Of a DNA stretch of 64,000 nt, positions 20,940-31,620 are shown one piece after another. Both the position numbers and the translations under genes were made by a program. Location of the stretch: positions 20,708,001-20,772,000 of the forward strand of contig NC_091693.1 in assembly GCF_041296265.1 (NCBI RefSeq). Direction: 5' to 3'. How positions within the stretch are numbered: the stretch's first letter is position 1; every line of letters starts with the position of its first letter. This stretch comes from Equus caballus (lineage: Eukaryota > Chordata > Mammalia > Perissodactyla > Equidae). The notes below the pieces were generated by a model, which saw only the letters and a list, made by a program, of their open reading frames with translations, was not told the origin of the DNA and made no database searches.

Positions 20940-23380
20940 TTCTGTGCTCAAAGTCTGTGGGCGTTACAGAGGGCCGCAGCTTCAGCTGAGCCGTCCCTGT
21001 TTCCATGATCTCATTTATCCTCCTGCAGCCCTGTGAGGTGGTTATTATGGCTTCCTCCCTAGTAGGGAGGGAACTGAGGCCCAGAGAGGGGCGTCACAGG
21101 CAAAGGTTGCAAAGAGGAACCCAGTGTCTTGACTCTGGGAACACCTGGTTGGCCCTTCGCCCCCACCCCTTGAGCCACCTCCCTCTTTTGGGGCTGGGCG
21201 GTGGCGAAGGGAAGATGGTGAGCCAGTGGGGTGGCTTCCCAGGTGCCAGGCTAAGCATTTTCCATCGCAGTCGCACGTGCTCCTCCCACTAACGCCCAGA
21301 GGCAGGTACTGCCAGAGTCTCCGTGACATAGATGGGGACACTGAGGGAGTCCCCGGAGGCAGCGCAGCCCATGCTCACACGCCCCGAGCGCTCGGGGGCT
21401 CCCCGGGAGGGCGCCCCGCCCCCACGCGCTGACGTCAGCTCCCCTCCTCCCGCTCACTCTGGCGAGTTAGACCTGAGCCGTCGACGTCCTCCCGGGCATC
21501 TCCTCAGATGTCCTTCACGTCCACCGCGGCCTCAGTCCCGCCTTCTGTCTTGTTCCTGCTCCTCCCCAGAGTCTTTCATCAACTCTCTCGAACTTAAGCT
21601 CCCACCAGGCAGCTCTCCTCCGTCTGACCCTGAGCTCCTGCCTGGGGCAGCCACCTGCTCCTGGGAGCCCCCCTCCCCAGTGTCCCCAGGCCCTTCTCAC
21701 TCACTGTGTCCTAACTCATTTCTCCTTTTCCCCATACCCTCTGCCTCCCATGTTTCTCATCTCAGGGACAGCCTGGCCGTCCACCCAGCCATGTGGCCCG
21801 ACTCCCAGGGCGCCCCCTCTTCCCCTCATCCCCTACCACCCAACAGTCCCCAGCCGCGCCCTCTTGCTTCTGCCTCTTTCTGCCCCGTTCCCTCCTCTCT
21901 GTCCCTTGGGCCTGGCTGTACTTCGGGCGCCCTCCTCTGCCCCTGGACCCTCACCCCAGCCTCTTCCTGTCCTCCCACCTTCCAGTCTAGGTGGCCTCAG
22001 AGGGTCTCTCTACACTCAGAGCTGACCCATCCCTCCTTTCCTCACTGCCCTTCTGTGATGACTCCCCATTGCCCCCCGGGCAAGGTCCCGGCCCTCAGCC
22101 TGGCATCTGAAGCCCTTTGGGACCCTCCTACTACCACAAGCCTCATCTTGAGCCCCCTCCCCCAGGCAGACAGTCACTGCGTCCTGCTCACCCTGGGAGG
22201 GGCACTGGGCTCCTGGTGCCCGAGCGAACCCCCATGTGGCATCTGCCCTCTTCTCCTTTCGTCTCACCACAGCCCCCATCCCTCATGGGGCCAGTCCAGG
22301 GTGCTGGCTCTGGAGTCAGACGGCCTGGGCCCCGACCCCTGCTCCCCGCTTGCTAATTTGGGAGATCCTGGTGTCTTCCCTTCTCTGTACTTCAATTTCT
22401 CATCCTTAAAATCGGATAATCAGAGGATCCTCTGATAAAGTTTTTTGAGGAGTAGCTAAGGGTTAGTGCGTGTAAGGAGCTAAGAACACGGAGTGAACCA
22501 CGACTGTTAATCCCACCCCGTTTGACGGGTGAGCAGGCAGTGGGGGAGGGGCGGGCCCCAGTCATTCAAGGTCACCCGGGCTGCAGGAGCTGAGGGGGCA
22601 GCCAAGTCCTGTCGCCCCTTGGGCGTACAGCACCACCTCTCTGGTTATGAGGTGCTCGTCTGTGAAGGGGTCTTCGGGTGGGGTAGCTAGGGTTGGATGA
22701 GGTAATCCACATGGAGCAGGTGTGTAAATCGTAAAATTAGGCAGCCGCTTGAAAGACCGGTTAATGCAGGACGTGATTCAGACCACTGACTCTGGAGCCA
22801 GGCCTGGGTTCGAATCCTGCCTCCAACATATAATGCTGTGTGTCCTTGGACAAGCCACTTGGCCTCTCTGTGCCTCAATTTCCTCATCTGTAAATGGGAA
22901 TGATAGTCGTTTCTGCCTTGTTGGGGAGTTTTGAGGTGTTAATGCCTGCAATCCGTGGCTGGCACGCATTCAGTGCTGAGTAATCCTGGGCCATTATTAT
23001 CAGTTTCCCCTGGGAACAGAATCCTGGGGAGGGGTGGTCGTGGGGTCTGTCTCAGATGACATAGCCTGGCAGTGGCAGATCCGGGACTTTGAGAGGCAAG
23101 GTCTCTCCTTTTCTGAAACCCCCTTATCAAGACAGATGGAGAAACTGAGGCCCAGGGAGAGGAAACGGATGCGTGAGGCCCTAGTGTGAGTGTGACACCG
23201 AGCAGGGAGACGCCGGACGACGCAGAGCCTAGTTTTTCTCTGAGACTATTTCTTGGGCTGTGCTGGGCGGAGCAGGAGGGAACGGAGCCTGAAAACCCGC
23301 CTCTCTCTTCTTGTCGTGGGAGTGTCCCGCCGCTAGACGGCGCAAGTGTGCGCCTGTCTGTAGGAGGTTTGCTCCCGCGT
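20940..23380. other. Non-genic stretch with MIR and L2 fragments
   Basis: MIR-like text at 21000-21130, 22310-22430 and 22770-23010 (the last with 'GACAAGCCACTTGGCCTCTCTG'). Pro/Ser-rich pyrimidine-biased DNA at 21.4-22.3 kb, part of it reminiscent of L2, gives a 367-codon frame without any domain. No supported gene. Confidence 0.6.
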
Positions 23381-23885
23381 CTGAGGGAGGAGGGGCTGGG
23401 GGCCAGGTCTCCTGGGTCTGGGGGAGGAGGAGGCTGGAGGAGGAGCTGGGGCTCCGGACTCCAGCGTCTAAGGGAGGAGGGGCTGGGGGCCTGGACTCCT
23501 GGGTCTGAGGGTGGAGGGGCTGGGGGCCTGGACTATGGGGTCTGAGGGAGGCGGGGCTGGGGGCCTGGACTGTGGGGTCCGAGGGAGAAGGAGCTGGGGG
23601 CCCGGGCTCCAGGAGCTGGAGGAGGAGGGGTAGGGGCCCGGGCTCCTGGGGGTGGGGGAGGAGGAGGCTGGAGGAGCGGCTGGGGCTCCGGACTCCTGCG
23701 TCTGAGGGAGGAGGGTCTGGGGGTCCAGACTCCCGGGTCTGGGGGAGGAGGGGCTGGAGGAGGAGCTGGGGACCCGGTTTCCTGGCTTTGAGGGAGGACT
23801 GCGCTGATTGAGAGGGCTGGGGGCGGGGACTCCGGGGTCTGGCGGAGGAGGGCTGTGGGAGGAGGGGAAGGACTCAGAATTCTGG
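23378..23885 (+). repeat. Free-standing GGGTCTGAGGGAGGAGGGGC minisatellite
   Basis: About a dozen imperfect copies of a 35-45 bp unit, the same unit found in intron 3 of KLK1-type genes but read on the opposite strand from the minus-strand KLK genes nearby. It abuts the 3' end of the KLK4-like pseudogene. Confidence 0.85.
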
Positions 23886-23961
23886 AACTCTGAGGAGAGG
23901 GGTGGATCTTGGCGGCAGCGGGGAGGGGAGGCTGGAGACGCCTTGGTCCTGGGATTCGTCC

Positions 23962-25300
23962 TTAATCGGCCTGCAGGAGTTCCTGGATCCAATTGCTGAA
24001 CGGGGACATGTTTGTGCCGATTTTTTGGCGTGTCGGGTTCCTCACAGGGACGCCCTCGCGTGGGCACAGGCCCGGCAGGATCCTCCCACCCCAGACCAGA
24101 GGGCTCCAGCATCTCCCTGGGAGAGAGGGAGAGGGGGACCAAGATTCCAGTCAGGCGGAAGGTCAAAGGTGGGGGAACAGAGAGAGATGGAGAAGAGAGG
24201 AAGCGGGAGAAAACAGGACAGAAGACAAAGGCAGGCAGGACAGATCTTTCCCCCCAAACCCAGCCCTCTCCCACTTCTACCCCCCACCCCCGAGAGGTCC
24301 CGTCCCAGAGCCTGGGCGCCCTCTGCCCGCTCAGTTGCTTCCTTTTCCTGCCCTCCTCCCGCCCGAGCTGTTCCTCCTCCGTGTGCCTGTCCTTGCTCGT
24401 CCTGAAGTTTAATCTGTGCTGTTCTCAGCGTCCCGCAGTGTTGGTCTCTCTCTCGCTGTTTCTTTATTTTACCTCTGGTTCCCTCTGTTTCTTTGTTTTC
24501 CTTACCCTTTTCCCTGCCTCTCTGCGTCTGATTTTCTCCCTTCCTCCATCTCTCTCCATCTCAGTTTGGGCATCTCCCTCCTCCTTTCCCCTTGATGTCC
24601 CTCATTTCTCTCCATCCCACTGTCTCCATTTTGTTCTCTCTTTATGCCTCCAGCCTCGCGCGTCCCTCTGCCTCCCACTTCTCCTCTCTCTTCCACCCTC
24701 TTTCTCTGAATGGGGCCTCACTCTCCTTCTCTTTGACCTCCCCGGGTCTCCATATTTTGTGTCTCTCCATCCTGGGGTCCCGGTTCTCACTCTCTCCTTC
24801 TCTCTGCCCCACTCCCGTCTCCCTGTGTGTACAGGTCTCCTCCTTTCTCCCCGAACCTGCCTTTCCCAGATCTGACATGCAGGGCCCCTCGCCTTTTGGC
24901 CTCTGCTGGAACAGAACATGCCCGGAGGGCAGAGCAATGGGTAGGTGGCTTTGCGGACCTTCTCGGTCATCTCCCGCACGTTGACACACTGCAGCACTGG
25001 GGGACTGGCCTGGGACACACCATAAGGAGAGCAGAGAGTCAAGCACAGAGACACAGTGAGGGTCAAAGTCAGGGCTCCCTTTTCCTCCTCCAGCCCCAGC
25101 TGGGGATGAGGCAGGGGGCACCCGGCCTGGTGCACTGGGAGGTGATGCTGAGGGAGCCGACGCAGTCCGACTCGGTGGTTGTGGCATTCAGCTTGAGTAG
25201 CATGAGGTTGTTGATGTTGGTGGAGCGGCTGTATGCTGGCGTGGCACGGAGCACGTGGCCTCCATCACCTGACTGCCCGGCTGTAGGTTGAGGTCAAGGC
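23962..25300 (-). pseudogene. KLK4-like pseudogene, exons 3-5
   Basis: Three exons in order on the minus strand. Exon 3 (about 25096-25300): SRSTNINNLMLLKLNATTTE, then CVGSLSITSQCTRPGAPCL, closely following human KLK4 ANDLMLIKLDESVSESDTIR and ISIASQCPTAGNSCL; the upstream part needs a frame change. Exon 4 (about 24885-25010): PPVLQCVNVREMTEKVRK and PGMFCSS, like PTVLQCVNVSVVSEEVCSK and SMFCAGG; the end that should carry DSC is lost. Exon 5 (about 23962-24083): IGTNMSPFSNWIQELLQAD then stop, like VYTNLCKFTEWIEKTVQAS; the GDSGGP start is gone, the reading frame is broken and the exon is shortened. Exons 1-2 were not found. Family call is good; whether it is a KLK4 paralogue or a KLKP1-like relic is open. 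Confidence 0.75.
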
Positions 25301-25689
25301 CCTACAAACTCGGGCTGCTGGTGGAGGAGCTAAGGACCAGAGGGCAGGTCAGCTCCGCAGAAACTGCATCCGCATCGCCATCCCCATTGCCAGCCCAGCT
25401 CCATCCTCACTCCCAACCATCTCCAGTTACATCCTCATCCTTTGCCTCAAGGATGAGGGATCAGGGCTCATCAAGACACCTTGCCTGATCTCACTCACTG
25501 CCTGAGAGGCTGAGCTGGGTTTCGGACCCAGAGCAGAATGGGTCTCCATCACAACAGACTCCACCCTCTGCCCTACTCTCTGGGTCCTCATGTCCAGGTT
25601 CAAATCATTCCCTCCATGCTAAGTCTCCATAGCTGGGTCACCCGCCCTCTCCTGAGCAGAGATTTGACTTCTTAATTCCACAGCCTCGG

Positions 25690-25990
25690 TCTAGAACAGT
25701 CCACAGAACAAGTGTAGGCCACGCCCCCATCCCGGCCCACTAACAGAGCCTAGGCCCCGCCCCTGCCCAGTCCCGCCCACGGAGCTGGTACCACGCCCCC
25801 ATCCCGGCCCACCAACAGAGCCTAGGCCCCGCCCCCTGCCCAGTCCTGCCCACGGAGCTGGTACCACGCCCCCATCCAGTCCCGCCCACACAGCTGTGGC
25901 CACGCCCCTGGCCCAGCCTTGCCCATGGTTCTGGGACCACGCCCCCATCCAGTCCCGCCCTCGTAACCAAGGCCACGCCTCCAGTCCCGG
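25690..25990 (+). repeat. GC-box tandem repeat
   Basis: Two nearly identical units of about 74 bp (from about 25725 and 25797), each with CCCCCATCCCGGCCCA, AGGCCCCGCCCC and CAGTCC(C/T)GCCCA, then weaker partial copies to 25990. Every unit brings several GGGGCGTGG / GGGCGGG-type Sp1/KLF motifs. Adjacent to the breakpoint where intron 4 homology of unit 2 begins (about 26.05 kb). Confidence 0.8.
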
Positions 25991-26059
25991 CTGTGCGCGG
26001 GTCATAGAGAGCAGCTCACGGAGTGTGCCCAGGCCCGTAGAGTGCAGGGCTCTCCGCTT

Positions 26060-27489
26060 GTAACATTTCCCTGAAGTGACCACAGAGGCAAGGGCAGCTC
26101 TGAGATTGGAATAACCCACTGGGGCAGGTGGGGGATAGTGTAGAGCGGGAGACAGGGTCAGGAGCCTGTGTAGAAGGCTGGAGTGAGAACAGGTGGGAAC
26201 AAGGCCACCTGTTAGTGGAGTTAGTGCAACAGAGAGGAGGGGGCAGTCAGTGAGAGTCAGGGGACAGGAGGGACCAGGCTTGGGGACTGATGGGTCGTGG
26301 AAGGGAAGAAAAGGGGCGGCCCAGAGACTGCGGGGCTGGGGGGTGAAGTGGGAATGAGTTTGGTGGAAAACGCTGGGCTCAGGTGGCACTTGGTGGGTGT
26401 CAGGGGCTGTGTGTGTGCGCGCACATGTGTGTGTGGTGGGGGGTGTGAACGTCTCCTTGGGGCTGCTCAGCTGACACTCAGGCCAAACCTCAGGATCATC
26501 CTTAGTCCTCGCCGCCTCTCACTCCCACTTGCACTCGGTCAGCGAATCCTGTGGGCTCCCTTTCGAGGTACCCAGAGTGGACCCCATCTCCCCTCGTCTC
26601 TGCCACCACCCTGGTCAGCCTCATCCTCACCCCCCCACCAGGCCCCCTGCCTCTCCTCACCCCTGGACGCTGACCCCACACGGATGCCACAGGGACCTGT
26701 GAACACCCAAGTCAGACCCTGTCCTGCTCCTGCTCAGCACCACCTGCCCCTCCTGGGTCCCTCAGAGGAAGAGCAAAGTCCTCCCCTGGACCCAGGGAGG
26801 CCCCACAGGACGGGCCCTTTCTTCCCCGAGCCGTCACCTCCCGCCCTCTCCCCTGCTCGCTGGGCTCCACCCACACCGGCCTCGCTGGGCCTCACACACA
26901 CCAGGCCCACATCCCTCGGGGCCTCTGCACCTGCTGTTCCCTCTGCTCTTCCCCCAGACAGCACGCGGCTCACCCTCACCTGCCGCAGGTGTCTGCCCAG
27001 CCTCACCTTCCACACGAGGTCACCCCTCTCATCACACCAGCCACCTCCCTGGCTCTGCTCTCTCTCCTCCCGCCCCCAGAGCTCCCTCACCTCCTGACAA
27101 GCACCACCACTTCTGTGCCATGTTCACTGTGTCTATCTCTCTGTCTCCCCTCCCTAGAATGAGAGCTCCACGGTGGAGGTTGTTCTCCGTCTGATCACTG
27201 CTGTCTTCCCAGGGGCTGGGACAGTGCCGGGCACATAGCAGATGCTCAGTAAGACATGTTGCATGGAGGACGGAATGAAGGATGACGTGGGGGCATGAGA
27301 TGCAGGTGGTGCCTGGGTCGGGGTTTGGGAAGGCGAAGGCAGCACAAAGGAGAGAGCTGAGGCTCGGGGCAGGGGCTGAATGGGGGAGGGGTGAAGCGGT
27401 GGAGACATATGTCTGCTGCGCTCTCACACCCCCGCCTTGAATCTGGGTCCTCTCCCCCGCCCAGGTGGTCGACCCAAGGGGAGAGTCTG
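26060..27489 (-). other. Duplicated KLK intron 4 block (unit 2)
   Basis: Parallel to KLK1E2 intron 4 (34.68-36.06 kb) with about 95% identity by eye over 26.7-27.1 kb, and inverted to 54.35-55.05 kb. It contains a LINE-2 3' end (about 26.88-27.27 kb). The exon 5 that should follow is absent: homology stops near 26.05 kb. Confidence 0.8.
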
Positions 27490-27495
27490 GCTTAC

Positions 27496-28079
27496 CAGGC
27501 AGGTGTCTTTACCATCCTCCATGTTCCCAGTGCATGGCATGAATCTGGCACCCTGTGGACATGGGCCCTGGCACATGTCATTAGACAGGAGTTTGACGCC
27601 TTCACTTGGGAGATCCTTTGGCTTCCTGGCTGTAGGAATGGAGGAACGGAACTGTTGCTGACCTCGGTTGGCTCCTCAGCCCCTTCCCCTAGGACCGAGG
27701 AGAGTCAGCCCCCAGCCTCCTTCTTTTTTGGATCGAGGAGTCCAGATCTGTCCCCTCTTCAGTCAGACTCAGGGGTTCCCACACTCAACCCCCTCCTCCT
27801 TCAGATCCAGGTGTCTGAGTCCCAGCCGGCAAGGCGGCCTTGACATACGTTTTCTGAGTCATTGTCCTAGCCAGTGGTGTGGCAAGGGCTCCCCACTTTG
27901 GGTTCCTGGCTGGGCTGGCCCAGGACCTTCACGGTCGTGTTGACAGGCTCCGCCAGGTGGAGCAGCCTGAGGTTGTGGCTGTAGTCGTCCAGGGAGGGGG
28001 CCAGCGTCTGACTTCAGTCCACTGCTCTTCGTCTTTGTGCTTCAGAAGGCTGTGCTGACCTAGCCAGACCTTGTAGCTG
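27496..28079 (-). pseudogene. KLK1-type kallikrein pseudogene, exons 3-4 only
   Basis: Exon 3 (27849-28079) starts SYKVWLGQHSLLKHKDEEQW, a KLK exon-3 opening. It is 231 nt rather than 287, loses frame and has lost the region leading to the catalytic Asp. Exon 4 (27496-27629, 134 nt) keeps an open frame, VKLLSNDMCQGPCPQ... ending MEDGKDTCL, with Asp189 and an intact GTAAGC donor. Exons 1, 2 and 5 are missing. Intron 3 (27630-27848) carries the family minisatellite. The piece is flanked on the right by purine-rich intron 2 DNA (28080-28560), which then joins KLK15-type intron DNA, so a deletion removed exons 1-2 and the neighbouring KLK15 exons. Confidence 0.8.
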
Positions 28080-28184
28080 CTGGGGAGAGAAAAGGATGCA
28101 GGGAAGGAGGAGAGAGGAGGGGGAAAGGGAGATGGGGCAGGAGGGCTTGGGAAAGGCCCAGAAGAGAGAAGGAAACAGTGAGGA

Positions 28185-28240
28185 ATACAGAGAGAGAGAG
28201 AGAGAGAGAGAGGGAGGGAGGGAGGGAGTAACATGAACTC
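28185..28240 (+). repeat. (GA)n/(GGGA)n microsatellite
   Basis: AGAGAGAG run followed by GGGAGGGAGGGAGGGA in the intron 2 remnant of the unit 2 pseudogene. Confidence 0.9.
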
Positions 28241-28559
28241 ATGGAGAAACCGAGACAGTGAGAAAATAAATGAAGGGGAGATAGAGGGAGAGTGCGAAAG
28301 AGATAATGACAGGAAGAAATGGAGTGCTGAGGGAGCATCAAAAGTTAGAGAATGGTAAAGGCTGAGAGAAAACAGTGAGAGATGGAGTAAAGAGACAGCA
28401 TGGAGGAAACAGGACAGAGACAGTGAGAACTCATCCCAGGAAGGAGCAGGAGAGAAAGAACAGAACAGGCAGGAGAATGAAAAATAGATCAAGTGAGGAA
28501 GGGATGGAGGAAGTAGAAAGAGAGACAGAGGAGATGAGCTGAACGGTGATGGGAACACT

Positions 28560-30080
28560 TCTCCACAGCCCTCTCGCCTTTCCGTGTGTCTTCTCAGAAA
28601 CTCATTAACTACTGTTTCTTTCTGGGCTGTCTTTTCAAGGATATTCACATAGAACACAGAGTATGTATGTTCACCATCCTGGATGATTAAAGATAATGTC
28701 CCTCCATAACAGATTTATTTATTGTCCAAAATATATAAATATAGTATGCCCCATTCAGAGCAGGTCTGTCCAAGATAATAAAGATACTATCTCCCTCCTG
28801 TACAAAAGTCAGACAAGTTTCTTCCCAGCCCCCTTCTAAGATGAAGGATCTGCAAGCCTGGGTTCCCCAGCAGTAGCACAAACGCTGCACAGCATCCACG
28901 TTGAACCCCTCTGATCATCCTGTAGGACTTGGGGGTCAAGGCGAGCCAGTGTGAACCCGGAGCTCATGCTGCCTGCTGAGTCAAGAAAGGAAAGTCCTTT
29001 CCCAGACCCAGGAGTCTCAAGTGTTCTGCCAGGATCCGTGGAACTGTGACAGGTTAACCTATTTGACTGCAGGCAGGTAAAATCTCAGGTCCTTCACAGT
29101 TCTGGACGACACAGGGCTCTGAGGGTGCACCTGGCCAGGTGGAGCCAGAGTAGAGCGGGGGCCTGAGCTGGGAACAGGGGCCAGGTGGGAGCTGGAAGGA
29201 GAGAGGGGCAGAGAGAGCCTGAGGGGAGGTTGGGAGCCTGAAGGAGGTGAAGGATCCCCCAGAGATGAGAGTGGGTGCTGATTTCAGTCCACTGTCACCC
29301 TCTCCACGGCGTGGGCATCACGTCACAGTTAATTTCTCTGTATGTGGTGGCTGATGGTGGGGGCCAGAACCCCTGCATCCAGGTGAACTTGGCTGACTGT
29401 TATAAAAATGAGCCAGCGGTGGATTTTGTATACTGGTGTGTACGTTTATTTCTTCACAGCAGGCTGAGACCCATCAGCTCAAAAGCCTAGGATTGCAAAC
29501 TCAAAAATTTACATATCCAATAATTTAAAAATAGCCCAAACAAACATACTTTTAGCCATTTGCTTTGAACACCCCAAGAAACTTCATCTGCCACCTGTGC
29601 CCTATGAATACAGGCCCTTTGCACTGTGGCACGTTGGAGCTCTCTTACCCATGGGCTTCCCAACTTGCTGGGCGACATCACCAGGGAAACCTCCTCTCTG
29701 AGCTCCCTCTCCTCTAGAAGCTCCCTGGACCTGCCTCCCCTCTGCCCTCTGGATGGTGGGCCCCTGGAAATTGGTCCACTGGAACGTCTCATGTCATGGG
29801 GGAATCCTCTAACCCCCCACCAATGCAAACCAAATAAACATCCAAATAAATCTTGTGCATGCTACTGCCACTTGCAGTAGCCTCCAAATCCTGGAACTCA
29901 TTCCCTCCACCTAGTGGCTGCCCCTTTCTGAGTCACAGCCCCCTCCTCTGTCAGATGAGGCCAGTAGTGCCCACCCCGTATAAATATTTCAAGGATTAGA
30001 TGAACATCTGTAAGGATTAAGCCTCCTGCCTGGCATATAATAACTGCTCAGCGATGCTAGGAAACACAGGGCACTACCTT
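28560..30080. other. Leftover KLK15-type intron DNA (unit 2)
   Basis: Segments follow those around KLK15: 29.1-29.35 kb matches 16.7-16.98 and 43.86-44.12 kb, and 29.9-30.08 kb (a MIR) matches 17.01-17.15 and 44.13-44.3 kb. No KLK15 exon remains. Confidence 0.65.
28655..28800 (+). repeat. About 50 bp tandem repeat (TTTATTGTCCAGGATAATAAA type), unit 2
   Basis: Two to three worn copies of a unit resembling 'AGATAATGTC...CAGGTTTGTTTATTGTCC'. The same array occurs at 43.31-43.54 kb (same strand) and 47.16-47.36 kb (inverted), but not near the intact KLK15. Confidence 0.7.
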
Positions 30081-31103
30081 TCTCACCTCCTTTTGTGTAT
30101 ACATTTAAAAAATATTTTCTTACTGTTAATTGGAGGGGTTACGATTAACATCTTAAATTTGTAACAACCTGATTTGAATCGATACCAACTTCACCTCAAG
30201 AGCGTATGAAAACTACACCTCTGCTCCCCCTTTATGTCATCGTTCTCACAAATTACATCTTTCTAAGTCATGTGCCAAGTAAAACAGATTTATAATTACT
30301 TTTCATGCATTTGTGTCTTAAATTCTGTAGGAAAGAAAAAGCGGTGTTACCATCCCAAAATGTAGTATTACTGGTTTTTGTATTTACTTATGTAGTACCT
30401 TTCCGGAGATCCTTATTTCTTTGCATGGCTTCAAGTTTCTGTCTAGTGTCCTTTCATGGCAACTTGAAGGACTCTAGCATTTCTTGTAGGATGGGCATTC
30501 TGGTCACCTCCTCCCTCAGCTTTTGTTTTTCTTGAAATGCCTTACTTTCTCCCTCATTTTTGAAGAAATGTTTTGCCAGATGTAGAATTCTTGTTTGATG
30601 GTTTATTTTCTTTCTGCACTTTTAATATGCCATCCTACTGCCTTTAGGTGTCCTGGTTTGTGATGAGAAATTGGCTGTTGGTCTTGCAGCAGGTCACTTG
30701 CACGTGACCAGTTGCTTCTCTGTTGCTGCTTTCAGGATTTTCTCTTCGTCTTTGTGTTTTGACAGTTTAATTATACGTCTCAGTTCAGATGTCTTCGAGT
30801 GTGTCCTACTTGGAGTTATTGAGCTTCTTGGATGTGTAGATTCATGTATTTCATCAGATTTGGGAGGTTTTTGGCCATGACTTTTTCAGACATTCTTCTG
30901 CCTCCTTTTCTGTCTGTTTGCCTTGTGGGACTCCCATAATGTGTATGTGGCTTTAGTTGATGGTATCCCACATGTCCTTTAGGTTCTGTCCACTGTTCAC
31001 TGTTCTTTTTTTTATTTCTGTTCCTGAGACAGGATAATTTCAATGACCTTCCTTCAAGTTTGCTGATTCTTTCTTCTGGCTGCTCAATTCTGCTGGTAAA
31101 TGC

Positions 31104-31364
31104 TTTTTTTTTTTTTTTTTTTTTTAAGATTGGCACCTGAGCTAACATCTGTTGCCAAACTTCTTCTTCTTCTTTTTGTTCCCTCCCCAAAGCCCCAGTA
31201 CATATTTGTCTAGTTGTAAGTCATTCTAGTTCCTTTGTATGGGATGCCACCACAGCAGGACTTGATGAGCAGTGTGTAGGTCCACACCCAGGACTTGAAC
31301 CGGTGAACCCTGGGTTGCCGAAGCAGAGCACACGAACTTAACCACTTGGCCACAGGGCTGGCCA
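31104..31364 (-). mobile_element. ERE-type SINE in LINE-1
   Basis: Poly(A) (T run at 31104-31125 on plus), GAGCTAACATCTG block, and GGCCAGCCCTGTGG head at about 31364. Confidence 0.9.
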
Positions 31365-31426
31365 GCCCCAAGTGACTTTTTCATTTCAGGTATTGTACTT
31401 TTCATCTCCAGAATTTCTGTTTGGTT

Positions 31427-31620
31427 CCTTTTTTTTTTTTTTTTGATGAAGATTGGCCCTGAGCTAACATTGGTGCCAATCTGCCTCTATTTTATGTGGG
31501 ATGCTGCCATAGCTGGCCTTGACGAGTGTTGCTAGGTCCCACACCCAGGATCCAAACCCATGAAGCCTGGGCTGCTGAAGTAGAGTGCACAGACTTAACC
31601 ACTATGCCACTGGGCCAGCT
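31427..31620 (-). mobile_element. ERE-type SINE with clear target-site duplication
   Basis: Short ERE flanked by TCTGTTTGGTTCCTTTTT at 31416-31433 and again from 31620, a perfect long duplication. It sits in the LINE-1 fragment. Confidence 0.92.

Noticed and set aside
21332-22435. 367-codon open frame on the plus strand, the longest in the window
   Set aside because: Pro/Ser-rich from pyrimidine-biased DNA, no domain, and its 3' part runs through a MIR and probably L2 text. No splice or promoter support.
24012-24875. 287-codon open frame on the plus strand
   Set aside because: Low-complexity Ser/Leu/Pro translation of an intron of the minus-strand KLK4-like pseudogene.
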